From: Variovorax fucosicus
Lineage (GTDB): Bacteria; Pseudomonadota; Gammaproteobacteria; Burkholderiales; Burkholderiaceae_C
Direction of reading: 5' to 3'
Length of the DNA: 64,000 nucleotides
NCBI RefSeq assembly: GCF_030316825.1
Contig: NZ_JASZYU010000003.1
Span: 868,001 to 932,000, forward strand
Shown here: positions 50,876 through 59,983 of the stretch, piece by piece
Numbering within the stretch: the first letter of the stretch is position 1
Layout of the letters: each line of letters starts with the position of its first letter
Program-made: the position numbers and the translations under genes
Notes under the pieces: model-generated
Seen by the model: only the letters and a program-made list of their open reading frames with translations
The model's database searches: none
What the model was told of the DNA's origin: nothing

Positions 50876-52627
50876 ATGGCCGACAAGACTCCTTTCGAAC
50901 CCGATGATTCGGCCGGCACCTCCGGCATGCGCCGCGGGCTGACCAGCTACGGCGACCAGGGCTTCTCGCTGTTCCTGCGCAAGGCGTTCATCAAGGGCGC
51001 GGGCTTCACCGACGCGGCCCTCGACCGCCCGGTGGTCGGCATCGCCGACACCGGCAGCGCCTACAACCCGTGCCACGGCAATGCACCGCAACTGATCGAG
51101 GCGGTCAAGCGCGGCGTGATGCTGGCGGGCGGCCTGCCGATGGCCTTTCCGACGATCTCGGTGCACGAAAGCTTCGCGGCACCGACCAGCATGTACCTGC
51201 GCAACCTGATGTCGATGGACACCGAGGAAATGGTGCGTGCGCAGCCGATGGACGCGGTGGTGCTGATCGGCGGCTGCGACAAGACCGTGCCGGCGCAATT
51301 GATGGGCGCCGCTTCGGCCGGCCTTCCGTCGATCCAGCTCATCACCGGCTCGATGCTGACGGGCAGCCACCGCGGCGAGCGCGTCGGCGCCTGCACCGAC
51401 TGCCGCCGCTACTGGGGCAAATACCGCGCCGGCGAGATCGAAGCCGAGGAAACCGCCGACGTGAACAACCAGCTCGTGGCCAGTGTCGGCACCTGCTCGG
51501 TGATGGGCACGGCAAGCACCATGGCCTGCATCGCCGAAGCACTGGGCATGACGATGCCCGGCGGCGCCTCGCCACCAGCGGTGACGGCCGACCGCATCCG
51601 CATCGCCGAGCAGACCGGCGCGCAAGCCGTGCAAATGGCGCGCGACGGCCTGACCATCGACAAGGTGCTGACGCCCGCGGCCTTCGAGAACGCGATGCGC
51701 GTGCTGCTGGCCATCGGCGGCTCGACCAATGGCATCGTGCACCTGACCGCGATCGCGGGCCGCATGGGCCTCGAGACCGATCTGGCCGCGCTCGACCGCA
51801 TGGGCCGCGACACGCCGGTGCTGCTCGACCTGAAGCCTTCCGGCCAGCACTACATGGAAGACTTCCACCATGCCGGCGGCATGGCGACGCTGCTGCGCGA
51901 GCTCAAGCCGCTGCTGCATCTGGACGCGATGACCGTGACCGGCCGCACGCTCGGCGAAGAACTCGAGCGCGCAGGCCCCGGCTTCCGCCAGCACGTGGTG
52001 CGCAGCATGGCCGATCCGATCTACCCGCAAGGCGGCATTGCGGTGCTGCGCGGCAACCTGGCGCCGGGCGGCGCGATCATCAAGCAGTCGGCCGCCGACC
52101 CGAAGCTCATGGAGCACGAGGGCCGCGCGGTGGTGTTCGAGAACATCGAAGATCTGGTGACCCGGATCGACCGCGACGACCTCGACGTGACGCCGCAAGA
52201 CGTGCTGGTGCTCAAGAACATAGGCCCCAAGGGCGCACCGGGCATGCCCGAGGCCGGCTACATCCCGATCCCGCGCAAGCTGGCGCGCGCCGGCGTGAAA
52301 GACATCGTGCGCATCTCGGATGGCCGCATGAGCGGCACGGCCTTCGGCACCATCGTGCTGCACGTGACGCCGGAGTCCGCCATCGGCGGGCCGCTGGCGT
52401 ACGTGCGCAGCGGCGACCGCATTCGGCTCAGCGTGGCGAATCGCGAGATCGCGCTGCTGGTGTCCGACGAAGAACTGGCACGCCGCGCTGAAGCGATGCC
52501 GGTGGTCGAGCCGAGCGCCGAGCGCGGCTACCTGAAGCTCTTTTTGCAGACCGTGACGCAGGCCGACCAGGGAGTGGACTTCGACTTTCTGCGCGCGCCG
52601 AAGTCAGCCGGCAAGGTACCGCGCTGA
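50876..52627 (+). CDS. IlvD/Edd-family dehydratase
   Basis: 583 aa. Fe-S ligand cysteines in AYNPCHGN, LIGGCDKTVPAQ and SVGTCSVMGTASTM, plus the C-terminal ISDGRMSGTAFG, are as in dihydroxy-acid and sugar-acid dehydratases. The enzyme removes water from a 2,3-dihydroxy acid. Since it is beside an efflux MFS and not with ilv genes, a sugar acid is more likely than the valine pathway, but the substrate is not readable. Confidence 0.87.
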   Translation: MADKTPFEPDDSAGTSGMRRGLTSYGDQGFSLFLRKAFIKGAGFTDAALDRPVVGIADTGSAYNPCHGNAPQLIEAVKRGVMLAGGLPMAFPTISVHESFAAPTSMYLRNLMSMDTEEMVRAQPMDAVVLIGGCDKTVPAQLMGAASAGLPSIQLITGSMLTGSHRGERVGACTDCRRYWGKYRAGEIEAEETADVNNQLVASVGTCSVMGTASTMACIAEALGMTMPGGASPPAVTADRIRIAEQTGAQAVQMARDGLTIDKVLTPAAFENAMRVLLAIGGSTNGIVHLTAIAGRMGLETDLAALDRMGRDTPVLLDLKPSGQHYMEDFHHAGGMATLLRELKPLLHLDAMTVTGRTLGEELERAGPGFRQHVVRSMADPIYPQGGIAVLRGNLAPGGAIIKQSAADPKLMEHEGRAVVFENIEDLVTRIDRDDLDVTPQDVLVLKNIGPKGAPGMPEAGYIPIPRKLARAGVKDIVRISDGRMSGTAFGTIVLHVTPESAIGGPLAYVRSGDRIRLSVANREIALLVSDEELARRAEAMPVVEPSAERGYLKLFLQTVTQADQGVDFDFLRAPKSAGKVPR

Positions 52628-52631
52628 GCGC

Positions 52632-53399
52632 TCAGAGGCTGCGCCAGAAGTCGATCAGCAGTTCACCGAACTCGGCCGGCTGCTCGACCGCGCTCAGATG
52701 CGCGGCGTCGATGGTCACCAGCCGCGCGCCCGGAATGGCATCGGCGATGGCCTGCGACATCTCCATCGGCGTGGCTTCGTCCTGCACGCCGCCGATCACC
52801 AGCGTCGGCACGGTGATGCGGCGGTTGCTTTCGCGGAAATCGATCGCGGCCACCGCGTTGCAGCTCGCGATGTAGCCGTCCGCGTCGGTGGCCTCCAGCG
52901 TCTGTTGCAACGCCTCGGCAGCAGCCTCGCCTTCGAAGGTCGACACCCAGGCCGGCGTGAGCCAGCGCGAGACCGCGCCCTGCGCGATCGCGGCCACGCC
53001 CTGCGACGCGACCGTCTGCACGCGCGCACGCCACGGGGCCTGGTCGGGATAGTGCGACGACGAATTGGCAATCACCACGCTGCGCAGCAGCTCGGGCCGG
53101 CGCAGCGCCAGCGCCTGCGCCGTCATGCCGCCCATCGACAGGCCGACGAAGTGCACCGGCTCGCCGGCCGCCTCGCGCTCGATCAGCTCGGCGGCATCGT
53201 CGGCCAGCGTCACCATGTGCAGGGCGCCGGCGGCCCGCTCCGAGGCGCCGTGGTTGCGGTGGTCATAGCGCAGCACCGTGTGGGCGCGCGCCAGCTGCGC
53301 CGCCAGCGCGTCCCACATGTGCAGGTCGCAGCCGAGCGCGTGGCTCAGCACGACGATCGGGCCGTGTCCTTCGCGAACGACGTTGAGTTGGATGGTCAT
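52632..53399 (-). CDS. pcaD: 3-Oxoadipate enol-lactonase
   Basis: 255 aa alpha/beta hydrolase. Nucleophile S88 in FVGLSMGG, acid in GGVQDEATP, His in IDAAHLSAVEQP. Hydrolyses beta-ketoadipate enol-lactone to beta-ketoadipate. It overlaps pcaC by 4 nt and is the last gene of the operon. Confidence 0.92.
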   Translation of the reverse strand: MTIQLNVVREGHGPIVVLSHALGCDLHMWDALAAQLARAHTVLRYDHRNHGASERAAGALHMVTLADDAAELIEREAAGEPVHFVGLSMGGMTAQALALRRPELLRSVVIANSSSHYPDQAPWRARVQTVASQGVAAIAQGAVSRWLTPAWVSTFEGEAAAEALQQTLEATDADGYIASCNAVAAIDFRESNRRITVPTLVIGGVQDEATPMEMSQAIADAIPGARLVTIDAAHLSAVEQPAEFGELLIDFWRSL

Positions 53400-53830
53400 C
53401 GGGTTTCCTTGTTGGGGGATGCCGGCGCGGCCAGCAAGCCCTTCTCGCGCAGGATACCGGTCGCGATGCCGAAGGCGTGGTTGGCCACCGGCACGCCGCA
53501 GTAGATGGCGGCCATCATGATCACTTCCTTGATGTCCTCCGGCGTCAGGCGCGACTCGGGCGGCCCATCGAGCGCGGCGCGCACGTGCATCGCGAACTCC
53601 TCGTACGCGTGGATGCCGAGCATCATCGACAGCACCATGTAGCGGCGCGTCTTGTCGCCCAGCGCGGGCCGGCCCCAGATGTCGTTCCAGGCGTGGCGCG
53701 TGATCAGCGCCTGGAACTCGGCGTTGAAGTCATTGCGGTTGGCCAGCGACTTGTCGACCCACGCATCGCCCAGCACGCGGCGGCGGTTGACCATTCCGCT
53801 TTCGTAGGAGGTGGTGTCTTCGTTGCTCAT
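53396..53830 (-). CDS. pcaC: 4-Carboxymuconolactone decarboxylase
   Basis: 144 aa, stand-alone PcaC. Conserved RRRVLGDAWVDKS, ITRHAWNDIWGRP and ATGILREKG. Decarboxylates 4-carboxymuconolactone to the enol-lactone used by PcaD. Overlaps pcaB and pcaD by 4 nt each. Confidence 0.94.
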   Translation of the reverse strand: MSNEDTTSYESGMVNRRRVLGDAWVDKSLANRNDFNAEFQALITRHAWNDIWGRPALGDKTRRYMVLSMMLGIHAYEEFAMHVRAALDGPPESRLTPEDIKEVIMMAAIYCGVPVANHAFGIATGILREKGLLAAPASPNKETR

Positions 53831-55029
53831 CGGATGCCCTTCAATTGCGCGCGCAGCGCGTCGACCTGCGCCAGTGTCGCGCCCGCTGCATGCTGCGCCA
53901 GCGCCGGGTCGAACCACTCGTCGGCCGCCGCCTTGGGCAATTCGGCGCGCAGGGTGTCGATGTTGGCACGCATGCGCGCCACATCGATCGCAAGGCCGGG
54001 CAAGGCACCGGCCAGCGCGCGCGCGCTGCCGTGCGCCGACATCAGCAGTTGCGGCCATTCGGCCAACTCGGCCTGCCAGGCGCCGAGCGCGCGCTCGTGC
54101 TCCTGCGGCATCGCCGCCAGCAGGGCTGCCACGCGCTGCGGCGCGCGGTGCGCAGCCGCCAGTGCCACCATCGAGGCGACCGGGTTGCGCTTGTGAGGCA
54201 TCGCCGATGAACCGCCGCGCCCCGGCTCGCTCGGTTCCGCGACCTCGCCCACTTCGTACTGGCCCATCAGCGCGATATCGGTCGCGATCTTGCCGAGGCT
54301 GCCGGCGAGGAGGCCGAATTCACAGCCGAGGCCGACCCACTCGTCGCGCTGCGTATGCCAGGTGGCACCGGCATCGCCGAGCACCAGCGCTTCGGCAACG
54401 CGCCGCCGAACGGCCGCGCCCTGCTCTTTCATTTGCGCCAGGGTGCCGACGGCGCCGCCCAATTGCACGTTGAGTGCGCGAGCCGCCGCGGCGCGCAGGC
54501 GGATGCGCGATCGCACCAGAGGCGCGGCCCAGCCAGCGCACTTGAATCCGAAGCTGGTGACCGAGGCTGGCTGCATCAGCGTGCGGGCCAGGATCGGCGT
54601 GGCCGCGTGCCGCGTTGCGTGCTGCAACAACGCCTGCACGGAGCGATCAAGATCCGCCTCGATCAGGGTGAGCGCCTCGCGCGTGACCAGCGCCATCGCG
54701 CTGTCGATCACGTCCTGGCTGGTGCTGCCGAAATGCACGAAAGGCACCGCGTCGGCGTTGAAAAGCCCGACCGCCTCCTTCAGCGCCTTGATCAGCGGAA
54801 TGGCCACGCTGCCGGCACGCCCGCTTTCGCGCACGATCTTTGCCACGTCGAACAGTTCGACCTTGCAGGTGCCCACGATCGACTGCGCCGCGGCCTCCGG
54901 AATCAGTCCTTCTGCCGCCTGCGCTCGCGCCAACGCGGCCTCGAAGCGCAGCATGGCCGCGACGAAGTTGCCGTCGCTGAACGCGGCCAGGGTTTCGGAG
55001 GTGGAAAGAAAGCCTTCGAAGATGCTCAT
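53827..55029 (-). CDS. pcaB: 3-Carboxy-cis,cis-muconate cycloisomerase
   Basis: 400 aa fumarase/aspartase-superfamily enzyme with the signature GSSAMPHKRNPVAS and FGSTSQDVIDSA. It lactonises 3-carboxymuconate, the product of protocatechuate 3,4-dioxygenase. It starts 11 nt after the TRAP receptor gene. Slightly shorter than many PcaB proteins (~450 aa) at the C-terminus. Confidence 0.93.
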   Translation of the reverse strand: MSIFEGFLSTSETLAAFSDGNFVAAMLRFEAALARAQAAEGLIPEAAAQSIVGTCKVELFDVAKIVRESGRAGSVAIPLIKALKEAVGLFNADAVPFVHFGSTSQDVIDSAMALVTREALTLIEADLDRSVQALLQHATRHAATPILARTLMQPASVTSFGFKCAGWAAPLVRSRIRLRAAAARALNVQLGGAVGTLAQMKEQGAAVRRRVAEALVLGDAGATWHTQRDEWVGLGCEFGLLAGSLGKIATDIALMGQYEVGEVAEPSEPGRGGSSAMPHKRNPVASMVALAAAHRAPQRVAALLAAMPQEHERALGAWQAELAEWPQLLMSAHGSARALAGALPGLAIDVARMRANIDTLRAELPKAAADEWFDPALAQHAAGATLAQVDALRAQLKGIR

Positions 55030-55040
55030 GGAAGCGAAGC

Positions 55041-56051
55041 TTACTTGCGAACCTTGGCCAGTTCGTCCTGCATCTCGGCCACCGTGGCGGCGATGGCCAC
55101 GCCGTGCTTGTCGATCACCGGCTTGAGCTTTTCGCGCAGCTTGCCTTGCTCCGCGGCACTGAATTCGGTGACCTGCATGCCGGCTTTCTTCAGTTCGGCG
55201 AGCGTGCTGGCTGCGGCGTCGCGCGAGGTCTGGCGCTGGAACTTGGCTGCTTCAACCGCGGCGTCCTGCAGGACCTTCTTCTCGGCGCCGGAAAGCTGAT
55301 CCCACACCTTCTTGCTGAAGATCAGGGACTGGGGGTTGTACTGGTGGTTGGTGATGGCCAGGTGCTTTTGCACCTCTGCAAACTTGTTAGACAGGATCAC
55401 GTTGAGCGGGTTCTCCTGCCCGTCGATGGCTTTCTGCTCCAGCGCTGCATAGACCTCGGGGAAGGCCAGCGGCGTGGGGTTGGCGCCCAGCGCCTTGACC
55501 CAGTCGACGTTGATGGCATTGGGAATCACGCGCAGCTTGAGCCCGGCGATGTCCTCGACGGTGTTGATCGGCTTCTTGCTGTTGGTGATGTTGCGAAAGC
55601 CCAGCTCGAGGTATGCCAGCCCGACGATACCCTTGTCGGCCAGCTTGGCATGCAGCTTCTGGCCGAACGGGCCGTCGACCACGGCGTCTGCTTCCTTCGC
55701 GTTGGCGAACATGAAGGGGAAGTCATAGACCTCGAAATCCTTGACCTGCGAAGCCAGGATGCCCGAGTTCAGCGCCACGAGCTCGATGGTGCCGCCCTGC
55801 AGCGCCGACACGTTGGGCGCATCGCCACCCAGCGTGCCACCGGGAAAAACGTTGACCTTCATCTTGCCGCCGGATTTGGCGGCCACGAGTTCGGCGAACT
55901 TCTCGGCCCCGGTGGCCAGCGGATGGCCCTTCGGGTTTTGCAGCGCGTACTTGAAAGTGCGCTCCTTGATGTCTTGTGCCAGGGCAGCACCAAACGGCAG
56001 CGCGGCGACCAGGGAAGCCACGAGGGCGCGGCGAGCGAATGAAAAATGCAT
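55041..56051 (-). CDS. TRAP substrate-binding protein in the pca operon
   Basis: 336 aa. Signal peptide residues ~1-26 (ALA-Q). DctP fold with the binding Arg in LKLRVIPN and TPLAFPEVYAALEQKAIDGQENP. Ligand inferred as an aromatic or alicyclic acid such as protocatechuate, shikimate or quinate because of its place between dctQM and pcaBCD. Start 56051 follows TTGGAGA. Confidence 0.9.
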   Translation of the reverse strand: MHFSFARRALVASLVAALPFGAALAQDIKERTFKYALQNPKGHPLATGAEKFAELVAAKSGGKMKVNVFPGGTLGGDAPNVSALQGGTIELVALNSGILASQVKDFEVYDFPFMFANAKEADAVVDGPFGQKLHAKLADKGIVGLAYLELGFRNITNSKKPINTVEDIAGLKLRVIPNAINVDWVKALGANPTPLAFPEVYAALEQKAIDGQENPLNVILSNKFAEVQKHLAITNHQYNPQSLIFSKKVWDQLSGAEKKVLQDAAVEAAKFQRQTSRDAAASTLAELKKAGMQVTEFSAAEQGKLREKLKPVIDKHGVAIAATVAEMQDELAKVRK

Positions 56052-56125
56052 GGTTGTCTCCAAGTAAGTCAAACGGGAAAAAAAAGCAAACGGCAAACGC
56101 AGCCCCTTCGGGAAACACCGCGGAA

Positions 56126-56138
56126 CCGGCTTTGCCGG
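56126..56138 (-). other. Hairpin between dctM and dctP
   Basis: CCGGC-TTT-GCCGG in the 126-nt gap between the permease and receptor genes. Such intergenic stems often set the higher level of receptor mRNA; no T-run, so a processing or stability element is more likely than a terminator. Confidence 0.4.
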
Positions 56139-56177
56139 GCCGCTGGTGTTGCGCGAAGACTGGGGGTGGGCGTCATT

Positions 56178-57458
56178 TCAGCCGCCGAACCATTTGGCCG
56201 GCACCGTGACGAGCTGCGGGAACAGCACCATCAGGAACATGATCGCGAACTCGGCGAGCATGAAAGGCAGCACACCCTTCGTGACCTCGTCCATCTTCAT
56301 GCGCCCGACGCCCGCCACCACGTTGAGCACGGTGCCTACCGGTGGCGTGACCAGGCCGATCGAGTTGTTGATGATGAACAGCACGCCGAAGTACACCGGG
56401 TCAATGCCCGCCTGCTTGATCACCGGCATCAGCACAGGCGTCAGGATGAGGATGGTCGGCGTCATGTCCATCGCCGTGCCCACCAGCATGCACAGCACCA
56501 TGATGGCGATCAGCAGCAGCGTCTGGTTGCCCATGAAGGGCTCGAGCAGCGTGATCACCTTGCTCGGCAGGTCGGCCACCGTGATGAGCCAGGCCGACAC
56601 CAGGGCCGCAGCCACCAGGAACATGATGACCGCGGTGGTCTTGGCCGCACTCACGAACACCGCGTACAGCTGGCTGAGCTTGAGTTCGCGGTAGATCACC
56701 GTGGCCACGAAGAAGGCATACACCGCGGCCACCACGGCCGCCTCGGTCGGCGTGAACACGCCGAAGCGCAGGCCCACCAGGATGATCACCGGCAGCATCA
56801 GCGCCCAGGTCGCCTGGCGCAGCGCCTTCAGGATTTCGGCGGCAGACTTGCGCGGCGGCGGAACAAGCGTTTCCTTGCGCACCAGGTACATCCAGGTCAG
56901 CCACAACGCGGCGCCGATCAGGATGCCGGGAAAGATGCCGGCCAGAAACAGCTTGGAGATCGACACATTGGCGGCAACGCCGAAGATCACGAAGCCGATC
57001 GATGGCGGAATCACCGGGCCGATCACGCCCGAGGCGGCGATCAGCCCGCCTGCCTGCGCCTTGTTATGGCCGGCGGCCACCATCATCGGCAGCAGCAGCG
57101 CGGTGAGTGCCGCCGCATCGGCCACCGCCGAGCCCGACAGGGCCGACAGCAGGATGGCCGCCACGATGGTCACGTAGCCCAGGCCGCCCTTGACGTGGCC
57201 GACCAGCGCCAGCGCGAAATCGACGATGCGCCTGGACAGCCCGCCCACGTTCATGATCTCGCCGGCCAGCATGAAGAAGGGCACGGCCAGCAGCGGAAAG
57301 CTGTCGGCGCCGTTGATCACGTTCTGCGCCAGGATCTGCGCGTCGAACATGTCCAGATGCCACATCAGTGCGACGCCGGTGGCCAGCAACGCATAGGCGA
57401 TTGGAATGCCCAGCGCCATCGCGCCGATCAGGGCGCCGAGGAAGATGGCGACGGTCAT
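56178..57458 (-). CDS. TRAP large permease subunit (DctM) in the pca operon
   Basis: 426 aa, about 12 membrane segments. Blocks FPLLAVPFFMLAGEIMNVGG, LSGSAVADAAALTALL, GPVIPPSIGFVIFGV, IGLVTPPVGTVLNVV. Overlaps dctQ by 4 nt. Confidence 0.92.
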   Translation of the reverse strand: MTVAIFLGALIGAMALGIPIAYALLATGVALMWHLDMFDAQILAQNVINGADSFPLLAVPFFMLAGEIMNVGGLSRRIVDFALALVGHVKGGLGYVTIVAAILLSALSGSAVADAAALTALLLPMMVAAGHNKAQAGGLIAASGVIGPVIPPSIGFVIFGVAANVSISKLFLAGIFPGILIGAALWLTWMYLVRKETLVPPPRKSAAEILKALRQATWALMLPVIILVGLRFGVFTPTEAAVVAAVYAFFVATVIYRELKLSQLYAVFVSAAKTTAVIMFLVAAALVSAWLITVADLPSKVITLLEPFMGNQTLLLIAIMVLCMLVGTAMDMTPTILILTPVLMPVIKQAGIDPVYFGVLFIINNSIGLVTPPVGTVLNVVAGVGRMKMDEVTKGVLPFMLAEFAIMFLMVLFPQLVTVPAKWFGG

Positions 57459-58051
57459 GACTTGCTCCCGGGGCGGGTATCGATGCCGGGAGGCGTCTGG
57501 GCGTTCTCACGCGCCAGCTGGGCCTGCAGTTCCTCGAGTTCGCCCGCTTCCTCGGATTCCTTGACCATCACCAGCTCGTCCTCTCGCAACTGGCCGGAGA
57601 GGTTGCGCCACAACTCGCGCAGCAGCAGCAGGCCGGCCGACACGGCGAATACCACGCCGGCGGAATAGAAGATCGCCACCGACGCGCCCGTGACCGGTGC
57701 CTCGACGTCGAAGTTGATCCTGGCCTGCGCCAGGCTGCCGGAAAAGATCAACCAGGTGATGTAGAGCATCAGGATCTGGCCCAGCACCAGGCAGATCTTC
57801 TTGCCCATCACGGGCAGGCGCGATACCAGCATGTCGCTGCCCAGGTGGGCGTGTTCCTTCAGGGCCACGATGGCGCCCAGGAACACCAGCCACACGAACA
57901 GCCAGCGCGAGACCTCCTCCGACATGGTGATGCCGGTGTTGAAGGCATAGCGCAACACCACGTTGCCGAACACCAGCACCACCATGGCGGCCAGCGCCAG
58001 TGCGATCAGGCCATCGAGCAGCTTGCAGTAGCCATCGACCAGCTTGTTCAT
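57455..58051 (-). CDS. TRAP small permease subunit (DctQ) in the pca operon
   Basis: 198 aa, four membrane segments with the typical ITMSEEVSRWLFVWLVFLGA. A charged C-terminal tail of ~40 residues (EESEEAGELEELQ-like) is longer than usual. It starts 45 nt after the shikimate-dehydrogenase-like gene. Confidence 0.9.
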   Translation of the reverse strand: MNKLVDGYCKLLDGLIALALAAMVVLVFGNVVLRYAFNTGITMSEEVSRWLFVWLVFLGAIVALKEHAHLGSDMLVSRLPVMGKKICLVLGQILMLYITWLIFSGSLAQARINFDVEAPVTGASVAIFYSAGVVFAVSAGLLLLRELWRNLSGQLREDELVMVKESEEAGELEELQAQLARENAQTPPGIDTRPGSKS

Positions 58052-58096
58052 GACTGTCTCCCTTGTTCTTTCGTTGATGAATCGGTTGCTGTCGCG

Positions 58097-59017
58097 TCAG
58101 GCGACGCTGTCGGAGTGGTAACGCAGCGGCGCGCGGATCTCGCCGGCCATGGCTTCGGGATAGATCAGCTCGCGCAGGAAGGTCGCGTCCTTGCGCACGC
58201 CTGCAGCGGCCGCCGCATATCCGAAGTAGTCGAGGTAATAGGGCATCTGCTGGATCAGCATCTCGAAGCCCGGCTGCGCGCACAGCCCGCGCGCTCGCGC
58301 AGCCTGTACCAGCGGCGTCGGCTGGCCGCGCAGCAGGACGTCGAACAGGGCCGCATGGCTGGCCATGCGCCCCACGTCGCAGGCCAGCGCATCGCCGGGC
58401 GCCAGGCCCAGCTGGGTGGCATTGATCACCACGTCGTAGCCGGCCGGATCGTTCGAGCCGACGGCCACCACGGTGGCGTCGAAGAAGGCGTCGAGCTGCG
58501 CGGCGAGTCCGGCCGCCTTGCCGGCCATCGGGTCGTAGAAGGCGATGTGCTCGGCGCCGTCGACCGTGCCGCCGTCCGCCAGGGCCACGCCGATGGCTGC
58601 GCCGGTGACCCCGGCGCCCAAGAGCAGCACGCGCTTGCCGCGAAACGGAATGTTGAAGTAGTCGAGCGCACCGGCAAAGCCTTCGCCATCGAACAGATCG
58701 CCTTCGAGTTCACCTTCGGCAGTTCGGCGCACGACGTTGACCGACCCGGCCACCCGGCCGAACAGGCCGCAGCCGTCGAGCAGGCCGACGACCAGCGGCT
58801 TGTGCGGCGGCGCGATCACCATGCCCTTGAGGTTCCTGGCGAGAAAGCTCGCCTTGAAGAACACCGCCAGATCGCGCGCTGCCACGCGCGTCGGCGCCAG
58901 CACCGCGTTGATGCCGTAGCGCTCGAACACCGCGTTGAACATGCGCGGCACGCGCACGTTCGCCACCGGATCGCCAGGGATCAGGTAGAGGTCGGTGTTG
59001 CCGTCGATGGGTTGCAT
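58097..59017 (-). CDS. Shikimate/quinate dehydrogenase-like protein with altered substrate site
   Basis: 306 aa AroE-fold protein. The catalytic Lys (PPHKPLV) and Asp (LFDGEGFAG, in place of NTD) of shikimate dehydrogenase are kept, as is the Rossmann loop LLGAGVTGAAIG. The SxS substrate-binding motif near the N-terminus is missing (DPVANVRVPRMFN instead of the usual HSxSP). First gene of the TRAP-pca operon. Inference: oxidises quinate, shikimate or a related acid feeding protocatechuate formation; not the biosynthetic AroE. Confidence 0.8.
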   Translation of the reverse strand: MQPIDGNTDLYLIPGDPVANVRVPRMFNAVFERYGINAVLAPTRVAARDLAVFFKASFLARNLKGMVIAPPHKPLVVGLLDGCGLFGRVAGSVNVVRRTAEGELEGDLFDGEGFAGALDYFNIPFRGKRVLLLGAGVTGAAIGVALADGGTVDGAEHIAFYDPMAGKAAGLAAQLDAFFDATVVAVGSNDPAGYDVVINATQLGLAPGDALACDVGRMASHAALFDVLLRGQPTPLVQAARARGLCAQPGFEMLIQQMPYYLDYFGYAAAAAGVRKDATFLRELIYPEAMAGEIRAPLRYHSDSVA

Positions 59018-59117
59018 GTCTCGCTCCGGGGGTTCGACAATCGCGCTTCTGACGCGGCGATGCGTGCGCGGACTGTAGTGGGCAAATCAGAAAGCCGGTG
59101 GAGGGTCAATCCTGATT

Positions 59118-59136
59118 TCGATCGATGATCGATCGA
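59118..59136. promoter_or_regulatory. Candidate IclR operator of the pca cluster
   Basis: TCGATCGAT-G-ATCGATCGA, a perfect 19-nt palindrome, 46 nt before the IclR start and 100 nt before the first gene of the TRAP-pca operon. It shares the core GATCGAT-N-ATCGATC with 45399-45413. Confidence 0.7.
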
Positions 59137-59182
59137 TGCAAAATGATAAGCGAACGTTTTCGGGGTTTACCTGAAGGAGCTT

Positions 59183-59968
59183 ATGGAGAGAGATGACAGC
59201 AGTCCGCCGCCCGGCCTCGAAAAGCGCGACTGGATCGCGGGCCTGGAGCGCGGCATCGGCGTGATCGAGGCGTTCGACGATGCCAATCCACGCCTGACCG
59301 CCAGCCAGGCCGGCCAGCGCACCGGCATGACGCGAACCGCGGCCCGGCGCTACCTGCTGACGCTGCAGCACATGGGCTATGTGGCGAGCGACGGCAAGCT
59401 GTTCTGGCTCACGCCGCGCGTGCTGCGGCTCGGGCAGTCGTACCTCGAATCAGCGCGCCTGCCGCGCATCGTGCAGCCCTTCCTGCAACGCGTTGCCGCC
59501 GGCACGCACGAGATCGTCTACCTCAGCGTGATGGACGGCGACGAGGTGGTCTACATCGCACGCAACGGACCGAACCGGAGCATGAGCACCGGTTACGTGC
59601 TCGGCGCGCGCGTGCCGGCGCAGGTGACGGCTGCCGGCATGCTGATGCTCGCCCTGCGCAGCGATGCCGAGTTGGCCACCTGGCTCGAAACGCACGAACT
59701 GAGCGTGTTCACCTCGCACACCATTGCAAGCAAGGATCGGATGCGACTGGAACTGGCGCGCATCCGGACGCAGGGCTGGTCGATTTCGGAGCAGCAGCTC
59801 GACCTGAATTCGCGCGGCATCGCGGTGCCACTGCGAGACCGCCGGGGCGACCTGGTCGGCGCGCTCAACATCACGATGCCGATGGGGCACGAGAGCAGCG
59901 AGGACGCTGTCAAGCGGGTGTTGCCGGTGCTGCGCGAAACGGCGCAGGCGATGCGCAACCTGATCTGA
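59183..59968 (+). CDS. IclR-family regulator (PcaR/PobR-like)
   Basis: 261 aa. N-terminal winged helix (TASQAGQRTGMTRTAARRYL), then the IclR effector domain with GARVPAQVTAAGMLMLA and SRGIAVPLRDRRGDLVGAL. Similar to PcaR/PobR, which respond to beta-ketoadipate or hydroxybenzoates. AAGGAG precedes the ATG. Divergent from the aroE-like/TRAP/pca operon, with the palindrome between them. Confidence 0.88.
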   Translation: MERDDSSPPPGLEKRDWIAGLERGIGVIEAFDDANPRLTASQAGQRTGMTRTAARRYLLTLQHMGYVASDGKLFWLTPRVLRLGQSYLESARLPRIVQPFLQRVAAGTHEIVYLSVMDGDEVVYIARNGPNRSMSTGYVLGARVPAQVTAAGMLMLALRSDAELATWLETHELSVFTSHTIASKDRMRLELARIRTQGWSISEQQLDLNSRGIAVPLRDRRGDLVGALNITMPMGHESSEDAVKRVLPVLRETAQAMRNLI

Positions 59969-59983
59969 CGCCGGCGCTGCGCC

